Positions 35,872 through 45,550 of a stretch of DNA of 64,000 bases are shown here, in pieces. A program made the position numbers and the translations under genes. The first letter of the stretch is position 1, and each line of letters begins with the position of its first letter. The notes below the pieces were generated by a model. The model was not told the origin of the DNA. It saw only the letters and a list, made by a program, of their open reading frames with translations, and searched no databases. The stretch is from AC-32 sp963754265 (lineage in GTDB: Bacteria; Actinomycetota; Thermoleophilia; Gaiellales; Gaiellaceae), in NCBI GenBank assembly GCA_963754265.1, contig CAVWFB010000016.1:558001-622000 (forward strand). Direction: 5' to 3'.

Positions 35872-35875
<4 letters not shown>
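35468..35875 (-). CDS. Tandem CBS-domain protein
   Basis: This 135-residue protein consists of two CBS domains. The first has VRDAMIPDPQTLDAKASAQE and VYVCDDGRFLGVVTRKTLV; the second has WTLDPELPLDEAFRFLEEHD and VPVLEDGRLVGVVSRSVLQR. CBS pairs bind adenosyl ligands such as AMP or ATP and tune a partner. Its ATG overlaps the stop of the glutamate dehydrogenase gene by 4 bases (ATGA). It could act as an energy-sensing partner of that enzyme, although this is inferred from gene order only. Confidence 0.88.
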
Positions 35876-37161
<1,286 letters not shown>

Positions 37162-37238
37162 GCGCCGCAGTGTAGTGCCGAGAAAAGGCGCCCGAACCCT
37201 GACGCCAAGGGCGCGACTTGCGGACTCACGCGTCGTTG

Positions 37239-37256
37239 TGCAACATGCACGTTGCA
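37239..37256. promoter_or_regulatory. Predicted TetR operator palindrome
   Basis: TGCAAC-ATGCAC-GTTGCA is a perfect inverted repeat with six-base arms and a six-base centre. Its last base is the A of the tetR start codon. It sits between the divergent gdhA and tetR genes, so the regulator would block its own translation start or transcription and perhaps that of gdhA. Confidence 0.55.
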
Positions 37257-37882
37257 TGACCGAATCACGAATGGTGCAGAATCGTAAGCGCCCTCGTGTC
37301 GACGGCGAGCTGCATCGAGCGACGATCGCCGTCCTCCGCGAGCAGGGCTGGGAGGGACTGACGCTGGAGCGGGTCGCTCAGGCCTCGGGGCGCGCACGCT
37401 CCACGCTCTGGAGGCAGGGGCTGACCCTCGAGGTGCTCGTGTCCGCCCTGGTCGGCGAGCTCGCGGCCGACTTCCGCGATTCGATGTATCCGATCCTGAC
37501 TATCGGAGGCACCGGCCGGGATCGCCTCGAGCGCGCGCTCTTCGCCCTCTGCCAGCTCCTCGACCGGCATCTCCCGCTGATGCTCGCGACCGACGAGGCC
37601 TTCCACCAGGAGACCGCGCCCGGGCAGCCGCCCCACTACCTGCACCCGTTCATCCAGTTCCTTCGCGAAGGGGCCGCCGACGGCTCGCTCGCGCCCGGAG
37701 ACGACGTCGTCGAGGCTGCGGACGTCGCCTTCAACGCGGTCGCGTGGACCTACGTTCACCTCCGCGGACGCCACGGCTGGCCGGCGGAAAAGGCAGCGGG
37801 CGGCGTTGTGCGCATGGTGCTCGACGGCCTCGCCGGCGCACCTTCGTCGACCGTACCCAAGCGAAGAAAGGAGCGATCGTGA
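37256..37882 (+). CDS. TetR-family transcriptional regulator
   Basis: The 208-residue protein has an N-terminal helix-turn-helix (IAVLREQGWEGLTLERVAQA then SGRARSTLWRQG, residues about 23-60) and an all-helical ligand domain (about 70-208). The ATG at 37256 falls at the edge of the TGCAAC-N6-GTTGCA palindrome, a likely autoregulatory site. It leads a three-gene operon with a HIT-like protein and an APC permease through GTGA overlaps, so its ligand is probably the permease substrate or a derivative. Confidence 0.88.
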   Translation: MTESRMVQNRKRPRVDGELHRATIAVLREQGWEGLTLERVAQASGRARSTLWRQGLTLEVLVSALVGELAADFRDSMYPILTIGGTGRDRLERALFALCQLLDRHLPLMLATDEAFHQETAPGQPPHYLHPFIQFLREGAADGSLAPGDDVVEAADVAFNAVAWTYVHLRGRHGWPAEKAAGGVVRMVLDGLAGAPSSTVPKRRKERS

Positions 37883-38376
37883 CCATGACCCTCCCCTACA
37901 GCGAGCCGTTGGTGCCGCGCGAGCCCGCCGAGCGGATCGTCCCCGAGCCGCCGCGTCGCGGCGAGCCCGGCGGACCGCCCTGCGCCATCTGCGAAGGCAA
38001 GACGACGAAGGCAGTGTGGTCGGACGAGAACTGGACGCTCCACCCGCCCGTCGGCGGAAGCCTGCCCGGCGCGGTCTGGCTGGCGAGCCGTGTCCACGTC
38101 GACTCGTTCGCCGACCTCCCGGAACCGCTGGCTGCCGACTTCGGTCGCGTGGTCGGACGCATCGAGCGCGCCATCCTCTCGCTCGGCGACATTGCCCGCG
38201 TGCACCTCTACCGCTGGGGCGACGGCGGCGCCCACTTCCACGTCTGGCTCATTCCGCGTCCGCTCGGGATGGTCGAGGCTGCGGGCATGATGCTCCCGAT
38301 CTGGGAAGACGTCCTCCCAAACGTGCCGGACGAGGAGCTCGCAGCGGCGGCAGCCCGGGTCGGCTCGGCCATGTGA
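37879..38376 (+). CDS. HIT-like/galactose-1-phosphate uridylyltransferase-like protein
   Basis: The 165-residue protein has CAICEG near residue 36, which may bind metal. The histidine triad-like HFHVWLIPRPLG near residue 122 marks the HIT/GalT nucleotidyl-binding fold, though only two of the three histidines are in the standard spacing. GTG 37879 overlaps the tetR stop (GTGA), and a ribosome binding site AAAGGAG precedes it. An ATG at 37885 is an alternative. Its role may be hydrolysis or transfer of a nucleotide group in the pathway controlled by TetR. The exact reaction is unknown. Confidence 0.7.
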   Translation: MTMTLPYSEPLVPREPAERIVPEPPRRGEPGGPPCAICEGKTTKAVWSDENWTLHPPVGGSLPGAVWLASRVHVDSFADLPEPLAADFGRVVGRIERAILSLGDIARVHLYRWGDGGAHFHVWLIPRPLGMVEAAGMMLPIWEDVLPNVPDEELAAAAARVGSAM

Positions 38377-39656
38377 CGGTGGAAGGCGCCCTCGCCCGTC
38401 GGCTCGGGACAGGCGACGCCGTCGTCATCGGGCTCGGCTCGATGATCGGGGCCGGCGTCTTCTCGGCCTTCGCGCCCGCGGCGGCGGCGGCAGGCAGCGG
38501 CTTGCTGATCGGGCTTGCCCTCGCCTCGGGCGTCGCTTACTGCAACGCCGTCGCATCTGCGCAGCTCGCCGCGCAGTACCCGACCTCCGGCGGCACGTAC
38601 GTCTACGGGCGGGAGCGACTCGGCGAGTGGTGGGGGTTCCTGGCGGGCTGGGGGTTCGTCGTCGGCAAGACAGCGTCCTGTGCGGCGATGGCGCTGACGT
38701 TCGCGTCGTACGCCGTCCCCGGCTCGGAGTGGGCGCAGCGACTTGCGGCGCTACTGGCCGTCGCGGCCCTGACGGCGGCCAACTACCAGGGGATCACGCG
38801 GACGGCAGGACTCGCGAGGGTGCTCGTCGCCGCGTCGGTGCTCGCGCTGCTGATCGTCGTGGTCGCGATCGCCGCGAGCGGGAACACGGACACGGCGAAC
38901 CTCGGCGGCTCGGCGTCCCTGTGGAGCGGCGGCGTGTACGGAGTGCTGCAGTCGGCGGCCCTGCTCTTCTTCGCCTTCGCGGGATACGCCCGGATCGCCA
39001 CGCTCGGCGAGGAGGTGCGCGACCCCGAGCACACCATTCCGAAGGCGATCCCGATCGCGCTCGGCATCACCGTCGCGCTCTACGCCGCGGTTGCTCTCGC
39101 ATCGCTGCTCGTGGCCGGCCCGGACGCGCTCGCGGCCAGCACGGCCCCCCTTGCGACAGCGGCCAAGCTCGCCGACGCGGCCTGGGCCGTCCCGATCGTC
39201 CGTGTCGGCGCGGCCGTCGCGAGCCTCGGAGCGCTGCTCGCGCTGATCGCGGGCATCGGCCGCACCTCGCTGGCGATGGCGCGCCACGGAGACCTGCCAG
39301 GCTGGCTCGCGGCGGTCCATCCCCGGTACCGGGTTCCCGGTCACGCAGAGCTTGCGGTCGCGGCCGTCGTGTCAGTGCTGGTGCTCACGACCGACCTGCG
39401 CGGCGCGATCGGCTTCTCGTCGTTCGGGGTCCTCACCTACTACGCGATCGCGAACGCCGCCGCCTATACCCAGCCCGCGGAGAGGCGACGCTGGCCGCGC
39501 GCGCTGAACGTCATCGGACTCGTGGCCTGCGCCGTGCTCGTGGTCGCCCTCCCGCTCTCGGCGGTCGCCGCCGGGCTGGCCGTGCTGGCCGTCGGTCTCG
39601 CGGGCCGCCTGATCCTGCGCAGAGAGCCCGGCTCGGGCCTCGGCCAGGAGAACTGA
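38373..39656 (+). CDS. APC-family amino acid permease
   Basis: The 427-residue protein has about twelve membrane helices. The N-terminal helix 1 motif GLGSMIGAGVFSAFAP holds the substrate-binding glycines of APC transporters. Helix 6 contains LLFFAFAGYARIATLGEEVR followed by DPEHTIPKAIPIAL, the family signature. GTG 38373 overlaps the stop of the HIT-like gene (GTGA), so the pair is translationally coupled. The substrate is probably an amino acid. The TetR gene is the likely controller. Confidence 0.9.
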   Translation: MTVEGALARRLGTGDAVVIGLGSMIGAGVFSAFAPAAAAAGSGLLIGLALASGVAYCNAVASAQLAAQYPTSGGTYVYGRERLGEWWGFLAGWGFVVGKTASCAAMALTFASYAVPGSEWAQRLAALLAVAALTAANYQGITRTAGLARVLVAASVLALLIVVVAIAASGNTDTANLGGSASLWSGGVYGVLQSAALLFFAFAGYARIATLGEEVRDPEHTIPKAIPIALGITVALYAAVALASLLVAGPDALAASTAPLATAAKLADAAWAVPIVRVGAAVASLGALLALIAGIGRTSLAMARHGDLPGWLAAVHPRYRVPGHAELAVAAVVSVLVLTTDLRGAIGFSSFGVLTYYAIANAAAYTQPAERRRWPRALNVIGLVACAVLVVALPLSAVAAGLAVLAVGLAGRLILRREPGSGLGQEN

Positions 39657-39954
39657 GGCCGGGTGGTGTTCCTCCCGTGGGCGGCCAGGGCCGCCTAGCT
39701 GCCCCGACTGAGCCGCAGAAGAGGCCACCCGGCATCACATTGACGCCGCGACCGACCGCAAACTTGCTGTGTGCCGACGAGAGCGGCTACCAGATAGCTG
39801 GTCGGTGAGGATCCGGCCAAACGAGCACTAGCGGCCCGAACCTGACGTTGTGTATTCGAAGGGGCCGAGTTGTGGGAAGCGCCCAGGCGTCCTGAACCGC
39901 CGCTCGGCCCCGGCTCGCTCGCTGCCTCGCCGCGCGCCTCGAAGCTGACAAGAG
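39657..39954. other. Intergenic region with structured repeat-like DNA
   Basis: No gene is visible in these 298 bases. A long-range inverted repeat, GCCGGGTGG (39658-39666) and CCACCCGGC (39725-39733), encloses a tight hairpin GGCGGCC/GGCCGCC (39680-39695). Together they may end transcription of the APC operon. The rest lacks coding potential. Confidence 0.5.
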
Positions 39955-40042
39955 TGCCGGGGAAGGGACTCGAACCCTTACGCCCCCAGCGGGGACACCT
40001 GATTTTAAGTCAGGCGCGTATGACCAGTTTCGCCACCCCGGC
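39955..40042 (-). tRNA. tRNA-Leu (TAA)
   Basis: This 88-base class II tRNA has acceptor GCCGGGG/CCCCGGC and anticodon stem CCTGA/TCAGG closing loop CTTAAAA (anticodon TAA). It has a long variable arm (TGTCCCCGCTGGGGGCG) and T loop TTCGAGT. CCA is not encoded. No partial copy of this tRNA was seen elsewhere in the window. Confidence 0.95.
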
Positions 40043-40122
40043 GCGGCGAAGGATAGCCGCGGCCCAGGCTAGGAGGGCTTGGCGGAACGTGGCACAGCCC
40101 GCGTTCTGTCGAGCCCTCCCTA

Positions 40123-40833
40123 CTAGAGCCCGGCGGGGAACTTGTACTTCGAAGGGATGACCTTCGGCGGCGTCCCGATCACGATCGCGATCTCCTGGTG
40201 CGCCTTCAGCTCGAGCGCCCGCGGGTCGCCCTGGTACGGCTTCCCGTCCACGTAGAGGCGCCACGGCGTCAGCTCCTTGCAGTAGCCGCCCACGCAGCTC
40301 GGGGTGAGGCGAACGCCCCAGACGCCGAAGAACTGGGCGAGGTCGAACGTGCGTTTCGTCGGCGATTCGACGTGCATGATGCCGCTGGCGTCGTGGGTGT
40401 GCAGCTCGGTGAGGAACTGGCCGTCGTAGATCCCGATCTGGGACGGAACCGTGACCTTCTTCCCGTTCACGAAGACGTCGAGGTGCTGGTGAATGTGCAC
40501 GACCTCGCCCTCGTTGGTCAGGGCGTTCAGGCCGAGCGGCTTGAGCCTGTCGGGCAGCGTGTCGAGCGCGGCATTCCAGGGCGCCGGCCCCGTCTGGACT
40601 CCGACGAGGCTGTCGCTGTTCGGGATGTTCACGGCCGCCCTGTTGCTGTCGTTGAAGACGAACAGAAAGAGCACCGCCACTCCGACGGCGATAACACCGG
40701 TGAGGGCAAAGCCGATCGCCATGAACAGGAAACGGCGATCCTCGGGCGAGCGAGGCCGCTTCGGATCGGTGCGCCGCTGCGGCGCCTGGACCTTGCGCGG
40801 AGGCGCTGGCGTGCGGGACTTCTTCTTCGCCAT
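40123..40833 (-). CDS. Membrane-anchored histidine-rich protein, function unknown
   Basis: The 236-residue protein has a basic N-terminal tail (1-35) and one membrane helix (about 36-60, MAIGFALTGVIAVGVAVLFL). Its extracytoplasmic domain is marked by VVHIHQHLDVFVNGKKVTVP, LTELHTHDASGIMHVESP and RTFDLAQFFGVWG. The clustered histidines and a later C..C pair (SCVGGYCKEL) suggest metal binding, perhaps copper or zinc. Relatives are found in actinobacteria and Chloroflexota to my knowledge, without assigned function. It stands alone, starting 153 bases from the next gene. Confidence 0.75.
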   Translation of the reverse strand: MAKKKSRTPAPPRKVQAPQRRTDPKRPRSPEDRRFLFMAIGFALTGVIAVGVAVLFLFVFNDSNRAAVNIPNSDSLVGVQTGPAPWNAALDTLPDRLKPLGLNALTNEGEVVHIHQHLDVFVNGKKVTVPSQIGIYDGQFLTELHTHDASGIMHVESPTKRTFDLAQFFGVWGVRLTPSCVGGYCKELTPWRLYVDGKPYQGDPRALELKAHQEIAIVIGTPPKVIPSKYKFPAGL

Positions 40834-40857
40834 CGGGCGGCGATGCTACCAAGGGCC

Positions 40858-40886
40858 TTGACGACCACCTTGCTGCGGGTTAGTGT
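40858..40886 (+). promoter_or_regulatory. Candidate promoter ahead of a terminator hairpin
   Basis: TTGACG (40858-40863) and TAGTGT (40881-40886) are separated by 17 bases, a good match to a housekeeping promoter. Transcription would start just before the hairpin at 40895, so the primary transcript would be only about 45 bases unless read-through occurs. Confidence 0.45.
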
Positions 40887-40894
40887 CGTCGCGT

Positions 40895-40937
40895 CAGATC
40901 CGGAAAGCCGAAAGGTCTTCCGGATCTGGCGTTTTTT
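40895..40937 (+). terminator. Strong intrinsic terminator with GAAA tetraloop
   Basis: CAGATCCGGAA (40895-40905) pairs with TTCCGGATCTG (40918-40928), and inner CC/GG pairs close a GAAA loop. The stem is followed by TTTTTT at 40932-40937. This is the clearest intrinsic terminator in the window. It lies upstream of the CsbD-like gene rather than after a gene on its strand. Confidence 0.75.
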
Positions 40938-40985
40938 GTGGCCATTGCGGATACTCGGGATTCATCCCCACGCAAGGAGGCTGCA

Positions 40986-41183
40986 ATGAGTTGGCTCGAC
41001 AAGCTACTCGGGCGCGGTAAGAAGGCGACCGGGGATCTCACGGGCGACAGCTCGATGAAGCAGGAAGGCATGCACCAGGAGCAGGAAGGCATGGCGTCCG
41101 AGCGTGCGGAGAGCGCCGAGGACATGGCGCAGCAGGAGCGCGAGCGCGCGGCCGAGCATCACGCCGAGCGCCAGGACACCTAG
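40986..41183 (+). CDS. CsbD-like small stress protein
   Basis: This 65-residue hydrophilic protein contains GRGKKATGDLTGDSSMKQEG and repeated acidic helices, like the CsbD/microaggregate-binding proteins of general stress responses. The ATG at 40986 follows a strong AAGGAGG site. It stands between two strong hairpins: the terminator upstream suggests read-through or attenuation control, and the hairpin at 41203 ends the message. The family binds no known ligand and is usually induced by envelope or osmotic stress. Confidence 0.7.
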   Translation: MSWLDKLLGRGKKATGDLTGDSSMKQEGMHQEQEGMASERAESAEDMAQQERERAAEHHAERQDT

Positions 41184-41202
41184 CGCCTCACCGCATCGGC
41201 TT

Positions 41203-41238
41203 CGATCGAGGGCGGCGCGAGCCGCCCTCGATCGTTCT
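41203..41238 (+). terminator. Terminator hairpin after the CsbD-like gene
   Basis: CGATCGAGGGCGGC (41203-41216) and GCCGCCCTCGATCG (41221-41234) form a perfect 14-bp stem with a GCGA tetraloop, followed by TTCT. It separates the CsbD-like gene from rmuC. Confidence 0.7.
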
Positions 41239-41275
41239 GGTGCCGTCCGACGCTGCCCCTAGGGTTCGTCGGCTC

Positions 41276-42307
41276 ATGACGCTCCTTGCGATTCTTCTCG
41301 TCCTGCTCGCCGGCGGTGCCGCGCTCGCTCTGTGGCTGAACCGGCGGCTGCGCGACCACGGCGGTGAGACCTCGCGCGCGCTCGGCGGGGTCGCCGAGGC
41401 CATCGACCGCCGCTTCGCCGAGCTCGAGACGAAGGTCGACCGGCGCCTCGAAGGTCTCGACGGCCGGCTCCTCTCGACCCAGCAGAGCGCGGGCAAGACC
41501 GCGACGGACATCGTCGAGCGGCTCGGCAAGCTCGACGGAGCCGCTGCGCAGATGCTCTCGCGCGCGAACGACCTCGCCCGCCTCGAGCACGCGCTGCGCC
41601 CTCCGAAGGCCCGCGGGGGCGTCGGCGAGATCCTCCTCGGCAACCTTCTGCGCGACTCGCTGCCACCGGACGCCTTCCGGCTCCAGCACACCTTCCGTAC
41701 GGGAGAGCGCGTGGACGCGGTGATCCGGGTCGACAAGCTCGTCCCGGTCGACGCGAAGTTCCCACTCGACAACTTCGAGCGGCTCGTGACGGCCGGCGAC
41801 GACGGGGACAAGGCTCTCCACCAGAAGGCCTTCGACCGGGACGTGAAGACGCACGTGGACGCGATCGCCTCGAAGTACATCCTCCCGGCGGAGAACACCT
41901 ACGACTTCGCGCTCATGTACCTGCCGGCGGAGTCCGTGTACTACGAGCTCGTCTGCGGGGCGGGGAACGTCTACGGGTACGCGCTCGGTAAGCGCGTATT
42001 CCCCGTCTCGCCCACGACCCTGCACGCGTACCTGCTCGTGATCACGCTCGGGCTGAAGGGGCTCCAGATCGAACAGCACGCGCAAGAGGTGATGGCCTAC
42101 TGCGGTCAGCTGGGTCAGGACTTCGAGCGGTTCCGCTCCGACTTCGAGGTCGTCGGCAAGCACATCCAGAACGCCCAGTCGAAGTACGGCGAGGCCGACC
42201 GCCGGCTGGACCGTTTCGGGACACGGCTCGAGCGTGCGGCCGACTGGCAGGATGCGGTCGAGCCCGACGAGGCGCACGAGCTCCCGCGTGCGGTCGACGC
42301 GGCCTAG
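41276..42307 (+). CDS. rmuC: RmuC-family DNA recombination protein
   Basis: The 343-residue protein has an N-terminal membrane helix (LLAILLVLLAGGAALALWL), a coiled-coil region (residues about 30-110) and the RmuC core. The core contains ARGGVGEILLGNLLRDSLPP, VIRVDKLVPVDAKFPLDNFE and FALMYLPAESVYYEL, a restriction-endonuclease-like fold. The family limits DNA inversions at short repeats. The ATG at 41276 is chosen to begin just before the membrane helix. It ends 5 bases before the convergent aconitase gene. Confidence 0.88.
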   Translation: MTLLAILLVLLAGGAALALWLNRRLRDHGGETSRALGGVAEAIDRRFAELETKVDRRLEGLDGRLLSTQQSAGKTATDIVERLGKLDGAAAQMLSRANDLARLEHALRPPKARGGVGEILLGNLLRDSLPPDAFRLQHTFRTGERVDAVIRVDKLVPVDAKFPLDNFERLVTAGDDGDKALHQKAFDRDVKTHVDAIASKYILPAENTYDFALMYLPAESVYYELVCGAGNVYGYALGKRVFPVSPTTLHAYLLVITLGLKGLQIEQHAQEVMAYCGQLGQDFERFRSDFEVVGKHIQNAQSKYGEADRRLDRFGTRLERAADWQDAVEPDEAHELPRAVDAA

Positions 42308-42312
42308 CTCCT

Positions 42313-44259
42313 CTACGCAGTAGCGGGCTGCTGCTCGCGGAGGTAGCGGATCAGACCGCCTGCGACGGCGATCTCCCGCTCGCGCGGCAGTAGGTCATGC
42401 GTGAGCGTGATCGAGTCTGCGCCCTCGATCTCGGCCTCGAGCTCATCGTTTCCTTCGGCGATCGAGTGCAGCTGCGAGATGCGCCAGGTCTGGCCGAGCT
42501 CCGTCTTGTCGTAGTCGTTCTCTTCCTGGAAGAGCAGCGGCAGGATCCCCTGGGCGATCAGGTTGCGCCGGTGGATCCGGGCGAAGCTCTTGGCGATCAC
42601 CGCGCGCACGCCGAGCTGGGCCGGCGCCAGGGCCGCGTGCTCGCGGCTCGAGCCCTGGCCGTAGTTGTGGCCGGCGACGATGAAGCCTCCACCCCACTCG
42701 TGCGCCCGCTTCGCGAACCCGGGATCCTTGTGCTGGAACGTGAACTCGGCGATCGCGGGGACGTTCGAGCGATACGCCATCACAGTCGCGCCGTCGGGCG
42801 AGAGATCCCCGGTCGAGATGTCGTCCGGCGCCTTGATCAGGACCCGCATACGCAGCTCGTCCGGGAGCGGCTTCTGCTCGGGCGGCGGCTTGATGTTCGG
42901 GCCGCGAGGGATCTCGATCGAGCTCGCCTCGTCGGCAGGCACCGGCTCGAGGATGTGGGCCTGCACGACCTCGGGGCGTGCCTCCGGTCGCTCCGACAGG
43001 TCGACGTCGCCGAGCTCGCGCGGGTCCGAGATGACGCCGGTGAGCATCGAGGCGGCCGCCACGGCCGGAGAGCAGAGGTAGACCTGGTCGTCGGCGGTGC
43101 CGCTGCGGCCGGGAAAGTTGCGGTTGAAGGTCCGGAGTGAGTTCGACCCCGACGGAGGGGCCTGGCCCATGCCCACACACGGTCCGCAGGCCGGCTCGAG
43201 CATCCGCACGCCGGCCATCAGCAGGTCGACGTAGGTGCCGGAGCGCGTGATCTGGTCGAGGATCTGCCGCGACCCCGGCGTGGCCGTCGCCGACACGAGC
43301 TTCTCCGAGATCTGCGTGCCACGCATCACTGCGCCGCAGAGCGCGAGGTCCGCGTACGAGGAGTTCACCGAGGAGCCGATGCAGACCTGGGTCAGCTCGG
43401 TGCCCACGACCTCCTCGATCGGTACGACGTTTCCCGGCGAGGAGGGCTTCGCGACGAGCGGAACGAGCTCGGCGAGGTCGATGTGCTCCTCCTCGTCGAA
43501 GTCTCCGGTCTCGCCGGTCGGGAGGTCGACGAACTCGTCTTCGCGCCCCTGCTCGCTCATCCAGGCGCGCGTCTCGTCGTCGGCGGGGAAGACCGCACCG
43601 GTGGCCCCCAGCTCGGCGATCATGTTCGCGATCGTGCCGCGCTCGGTGTAGCTGAGGCCCGCGACACCCGGCCCGGTGAACTCGAAGATCGCACCGCGGC
43701 CGCCGCGAACGCCACGCCGGCGCAGGAGCTCGAGGATCACGTCCTTCGCCTGGATCCACGGCCGCTTCAGGTCGTTCTCGAGGAAGACCCCGACGACCTT
43801 CGGGCAGGGAAGCTCGAATGGATGGCCGGCCATGCAGACGGCGACGTCCAGCCCGCCCGCGCCGATGGCGATCATGGCGCACGACCCCGACTGGGTCGTA
43901 TGGCTGTCCGCCCCGACGAGCGTCTTCCCGGGGGCAGCGAAGCGCTCGCAGTGGACGTAGTGGCAGATCCCGTTTCCGGGCCGCGAGAACCAGGCGCCGT
44001 ACCGGCCCGACATCGCCTGCAGGAAGCGGTGATCGTCCGGGTTCTTGAAGTCGATCTGGAGGATGTTGTGGTCGACGTAGACCACGGCCGTCTCGACCTG
44101 GACGCGCTCGACCCCGAAGGACTCGAACTGCATCATCGCCATCGTTCCCGTCGCGTCCTGGGCGAGCGTCTGGTCGACGCGGAGCCCGATCTCCTGTCCG
44201 GGAACGAGCTCGCCGCGCTCGAGGTGGTCTTCGAGGATCGTGCGCGCGAGAGAGGCCAT
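42313..44259 (-). CDS. acn: Aconitate hydratase
   Basis: This 648-residue enzyme of the citrate cycle isomerises citrate to isocitrate through a 4Fe-4S cluster. A cysteine ligand is probably in TQSGSCAMIAIGAGG near residue 130. EPACGPCVGMGQAPP near residue 356 supplies the CxxC ligands. IGSSVNSSYADL and the C-terminal swivelling domain with AGHNYGQGSSREHAALAP complete the active site. Its length matches the shorter single-chain bacterial aconitase group. It has 49 bases to the baeRF gene upstream on the same strand and no visible operon partner. Confidence 0.92.
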   Translation of the reverse strand: MASLARTILEDHLERGELVPGQEIGLRVDQTLAQDATGTMAMMQFESFGVERVQVETAVVYVDHNILQIDFKNPDDHRFLQAMSGRYGAWFSRPGNGICHYVHCERFAAPGKTLVGADSHTTQSGSCAMIAIGAGGLDVAVCMAGHPFELPCPKVVGVFLENDLKRPWIQAKDVILELLRRRGVRGGRGAIFEFTGPGVAGLSYTERGTIANMIAELGATGAVFPADDETRAWMSEQGREDEFVDLPTGETGDFDEEEHIDLAELVPLVAKPSSPGNVVPIEEVVGTELTQVCIGSSVNSSYADLALCGAVMRGTQISEKLVSATATPGSRQILDQITRSGTYVDLLMAGVRMLEPACGPCVGMGQAPPSGSNSLRTFNRNFPGRSGTADDQVYLCSPAVAAASMLTGVISDPRELGDVDLSERPEARPEVVQAHILEPVPADEASSIEIPRGPNIKPPPEQKPLPDELRMRVLIKAPDDISTGDLSPDGATVMAYRSNVPAIAEFTFQHKDPGFAKRAHEWGGGFIVAGHNYGQGSSREHAALAPAQLGVRAVIAKSFARIHRRNLIAQGILPLLFQEENDYDKTELGQTWRISQLHSIAEGNDELEAEIEGADSITLTHDLLPREREIAVAGGLIRYLREQQPATA

Positions 44260-44308
44260 CAGTCCAAGTATTCCTGATGCGGCGGCGCCGGCTCCGGTTG
44301 TCCCGGGA

Positions 44309-45451
44309 TCAGAAGCGCAGGAGGGCGCCGATCCCCTCGACGGGCTCGAGATCCTGGCGCTGACGCAGCGCGCAGACCGTGCCCCCGTGAGCGAGCGTCT
44401 GGTGAACGGCGAGGTCGACCCCCTCGTTGCGCTGCTCCATCTGCGTGCCGTCGAGTGGGCACGCCCCGCCCTCGCTGGCGACCCGCCCGCAGGCAGGGCA
44501 CTCCCAGGCCGGCCGATCGGCGCCGTCCTGGAACAGCAAGAGCTCGACGCGTCCGTCGGAGGCAGCCTCGAGCGTCGGAGCCCAGCCTGCGGCGGCGCGG
44601 CCGTTGCGCCCGGCCTCCTCCTTCCAGCGCTCGACCACGTCGCTCTCCTGCTCCGAGCGCCACGACTCGAGCAACGGAGCCGCTGCCTCGAGCAGCTCGG
44701 GCGGGCCGGCGTGCGCGTCGGCGCTCGTCCAGCCGACGATCGCCTTCTTCACCTCGTGCGAAAGCGTCTCCTCGAGCTCGGCCCGCGTCTCCTCCGCGGC
44801 GACGATCACGAGCGGAGGCCCGTTCAACGAGCGAACCTGGCGGTCGAGGATCTCGGCGACGCCTTTCAGGTGGTCGTGCACGAGCTTCTCGATGTGCCGC
44901 TGATAGCGCGACTGTGACCAGCCCCCCTGGTCGTGCCGGCCAGGCTGTTCGTCGAAGTGCTCGACGGCCTCCTCCAGGCGACCGTCGTTCAGCCGGTAGA
45001 TGTCCCCGCGCTCGCGGCTGACGACGGCGACAAGCGCACCCTCGCCTCGGCCCACGAGCGGCACGAGTGGGGCGACGTACAGGCTCGCACCCACCTTGAC
45101 GAGGTCGGGCACGCGCTCGCTCAGCGCGAGCGGCCGCCAGACGTTGTCGAGCCACGCGCAGAAGACGGCGAAGCCGTGGGCGCCGTCGCGATCGAACTCC
45201 TGCTCGAAGAAGGTACTGAGCCGCTCACGGTCTTTGCGCAGACCCTCCCTCTGCTCGTGCGTGAGCTCTGGCCGGCGGGCCGCTTCAGAGCGGTCGACCT
45301 CGTCGAGGAGCGCGTTCATCCGCGTCGCCGCGTCGCCTGCGGTGGGGGTGTCGCTCGGATCCAGGTCGAGATAGAGGCTGATCGCACAGCCGTTCTGCAC
45401 CCGAAACCGTGCGAGGTCCCGGAGGCGGTCCCACGTCACTGTCGAGGCCAT
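44309..45451 (-). CDS. Bacterial archaeo-eukaryotic release factor (baeRF)/Vms1-like protein
   Basis: The 380-residue protein has the release-factor-like N-terminal domain (residues 1-130) and a central eRF1 domain 2-like region with QGGWSQSRYQRHIE near residue 175. This is the altered GGQ loop of the Vms1/baeRF group, in which Trp replaces the Gln. An eL30-like domain follows, and a C-terminal zinc ribbon is marked by CPACG and CPLDGT. Vms1 relatives cleave peptidyl-tRNA on stalled ribosomes. It starts 99 bases from the divergent trxB gene. Confidence 0.8.
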   Translation of the reverse strand: MASTVTWDRLRDLARFRVQNGCAISLYLDLDPSDTPTAGDAATRMNALLDEVDRSEAARRPELTHEQREGLRKDRERLSTFFEQEFDRDGAHGFAVFCAWLDNVWRPLALSERVPDLVKVGASLYVAPLVPLVGRGEGALVAVVSRERGDIYRLNDGRLEEAVEHFDEQPGRHDQGGWSQSRYQRHIEKLVHDHLKGVAEILDRQVRSLNGPPLVIVAAEETRAELEETLSHEVKKAIVGWTSADAHAGPPELLEAAAPLLESWRSEQESDVVERWKEEAGRNGRAAAGWAPTLEAASDGRVELLLFQDGADRPAWECPACGRVASEGGACPLDGTQMEQRNEGVDLAVHQTLAHGGTVCALRQRQDLEPVEGIGALLRF

Positions 45452-45550
45452 TACGTTTCCCTTCGCCGGAAGGCGGCGATTCTAGTCATCGAGGTCGTCT
45501 CCCGAGGAAGTTTCGACCGGTGCGAAGCGTTTAATACTGCAGAGGAAGAA

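Noticed and set aside
45505..45550. Promoter before trxB
   Set aside because: TTCGAC and TAATAC are visible but only 14 bases apart, too close for a standard promoter.
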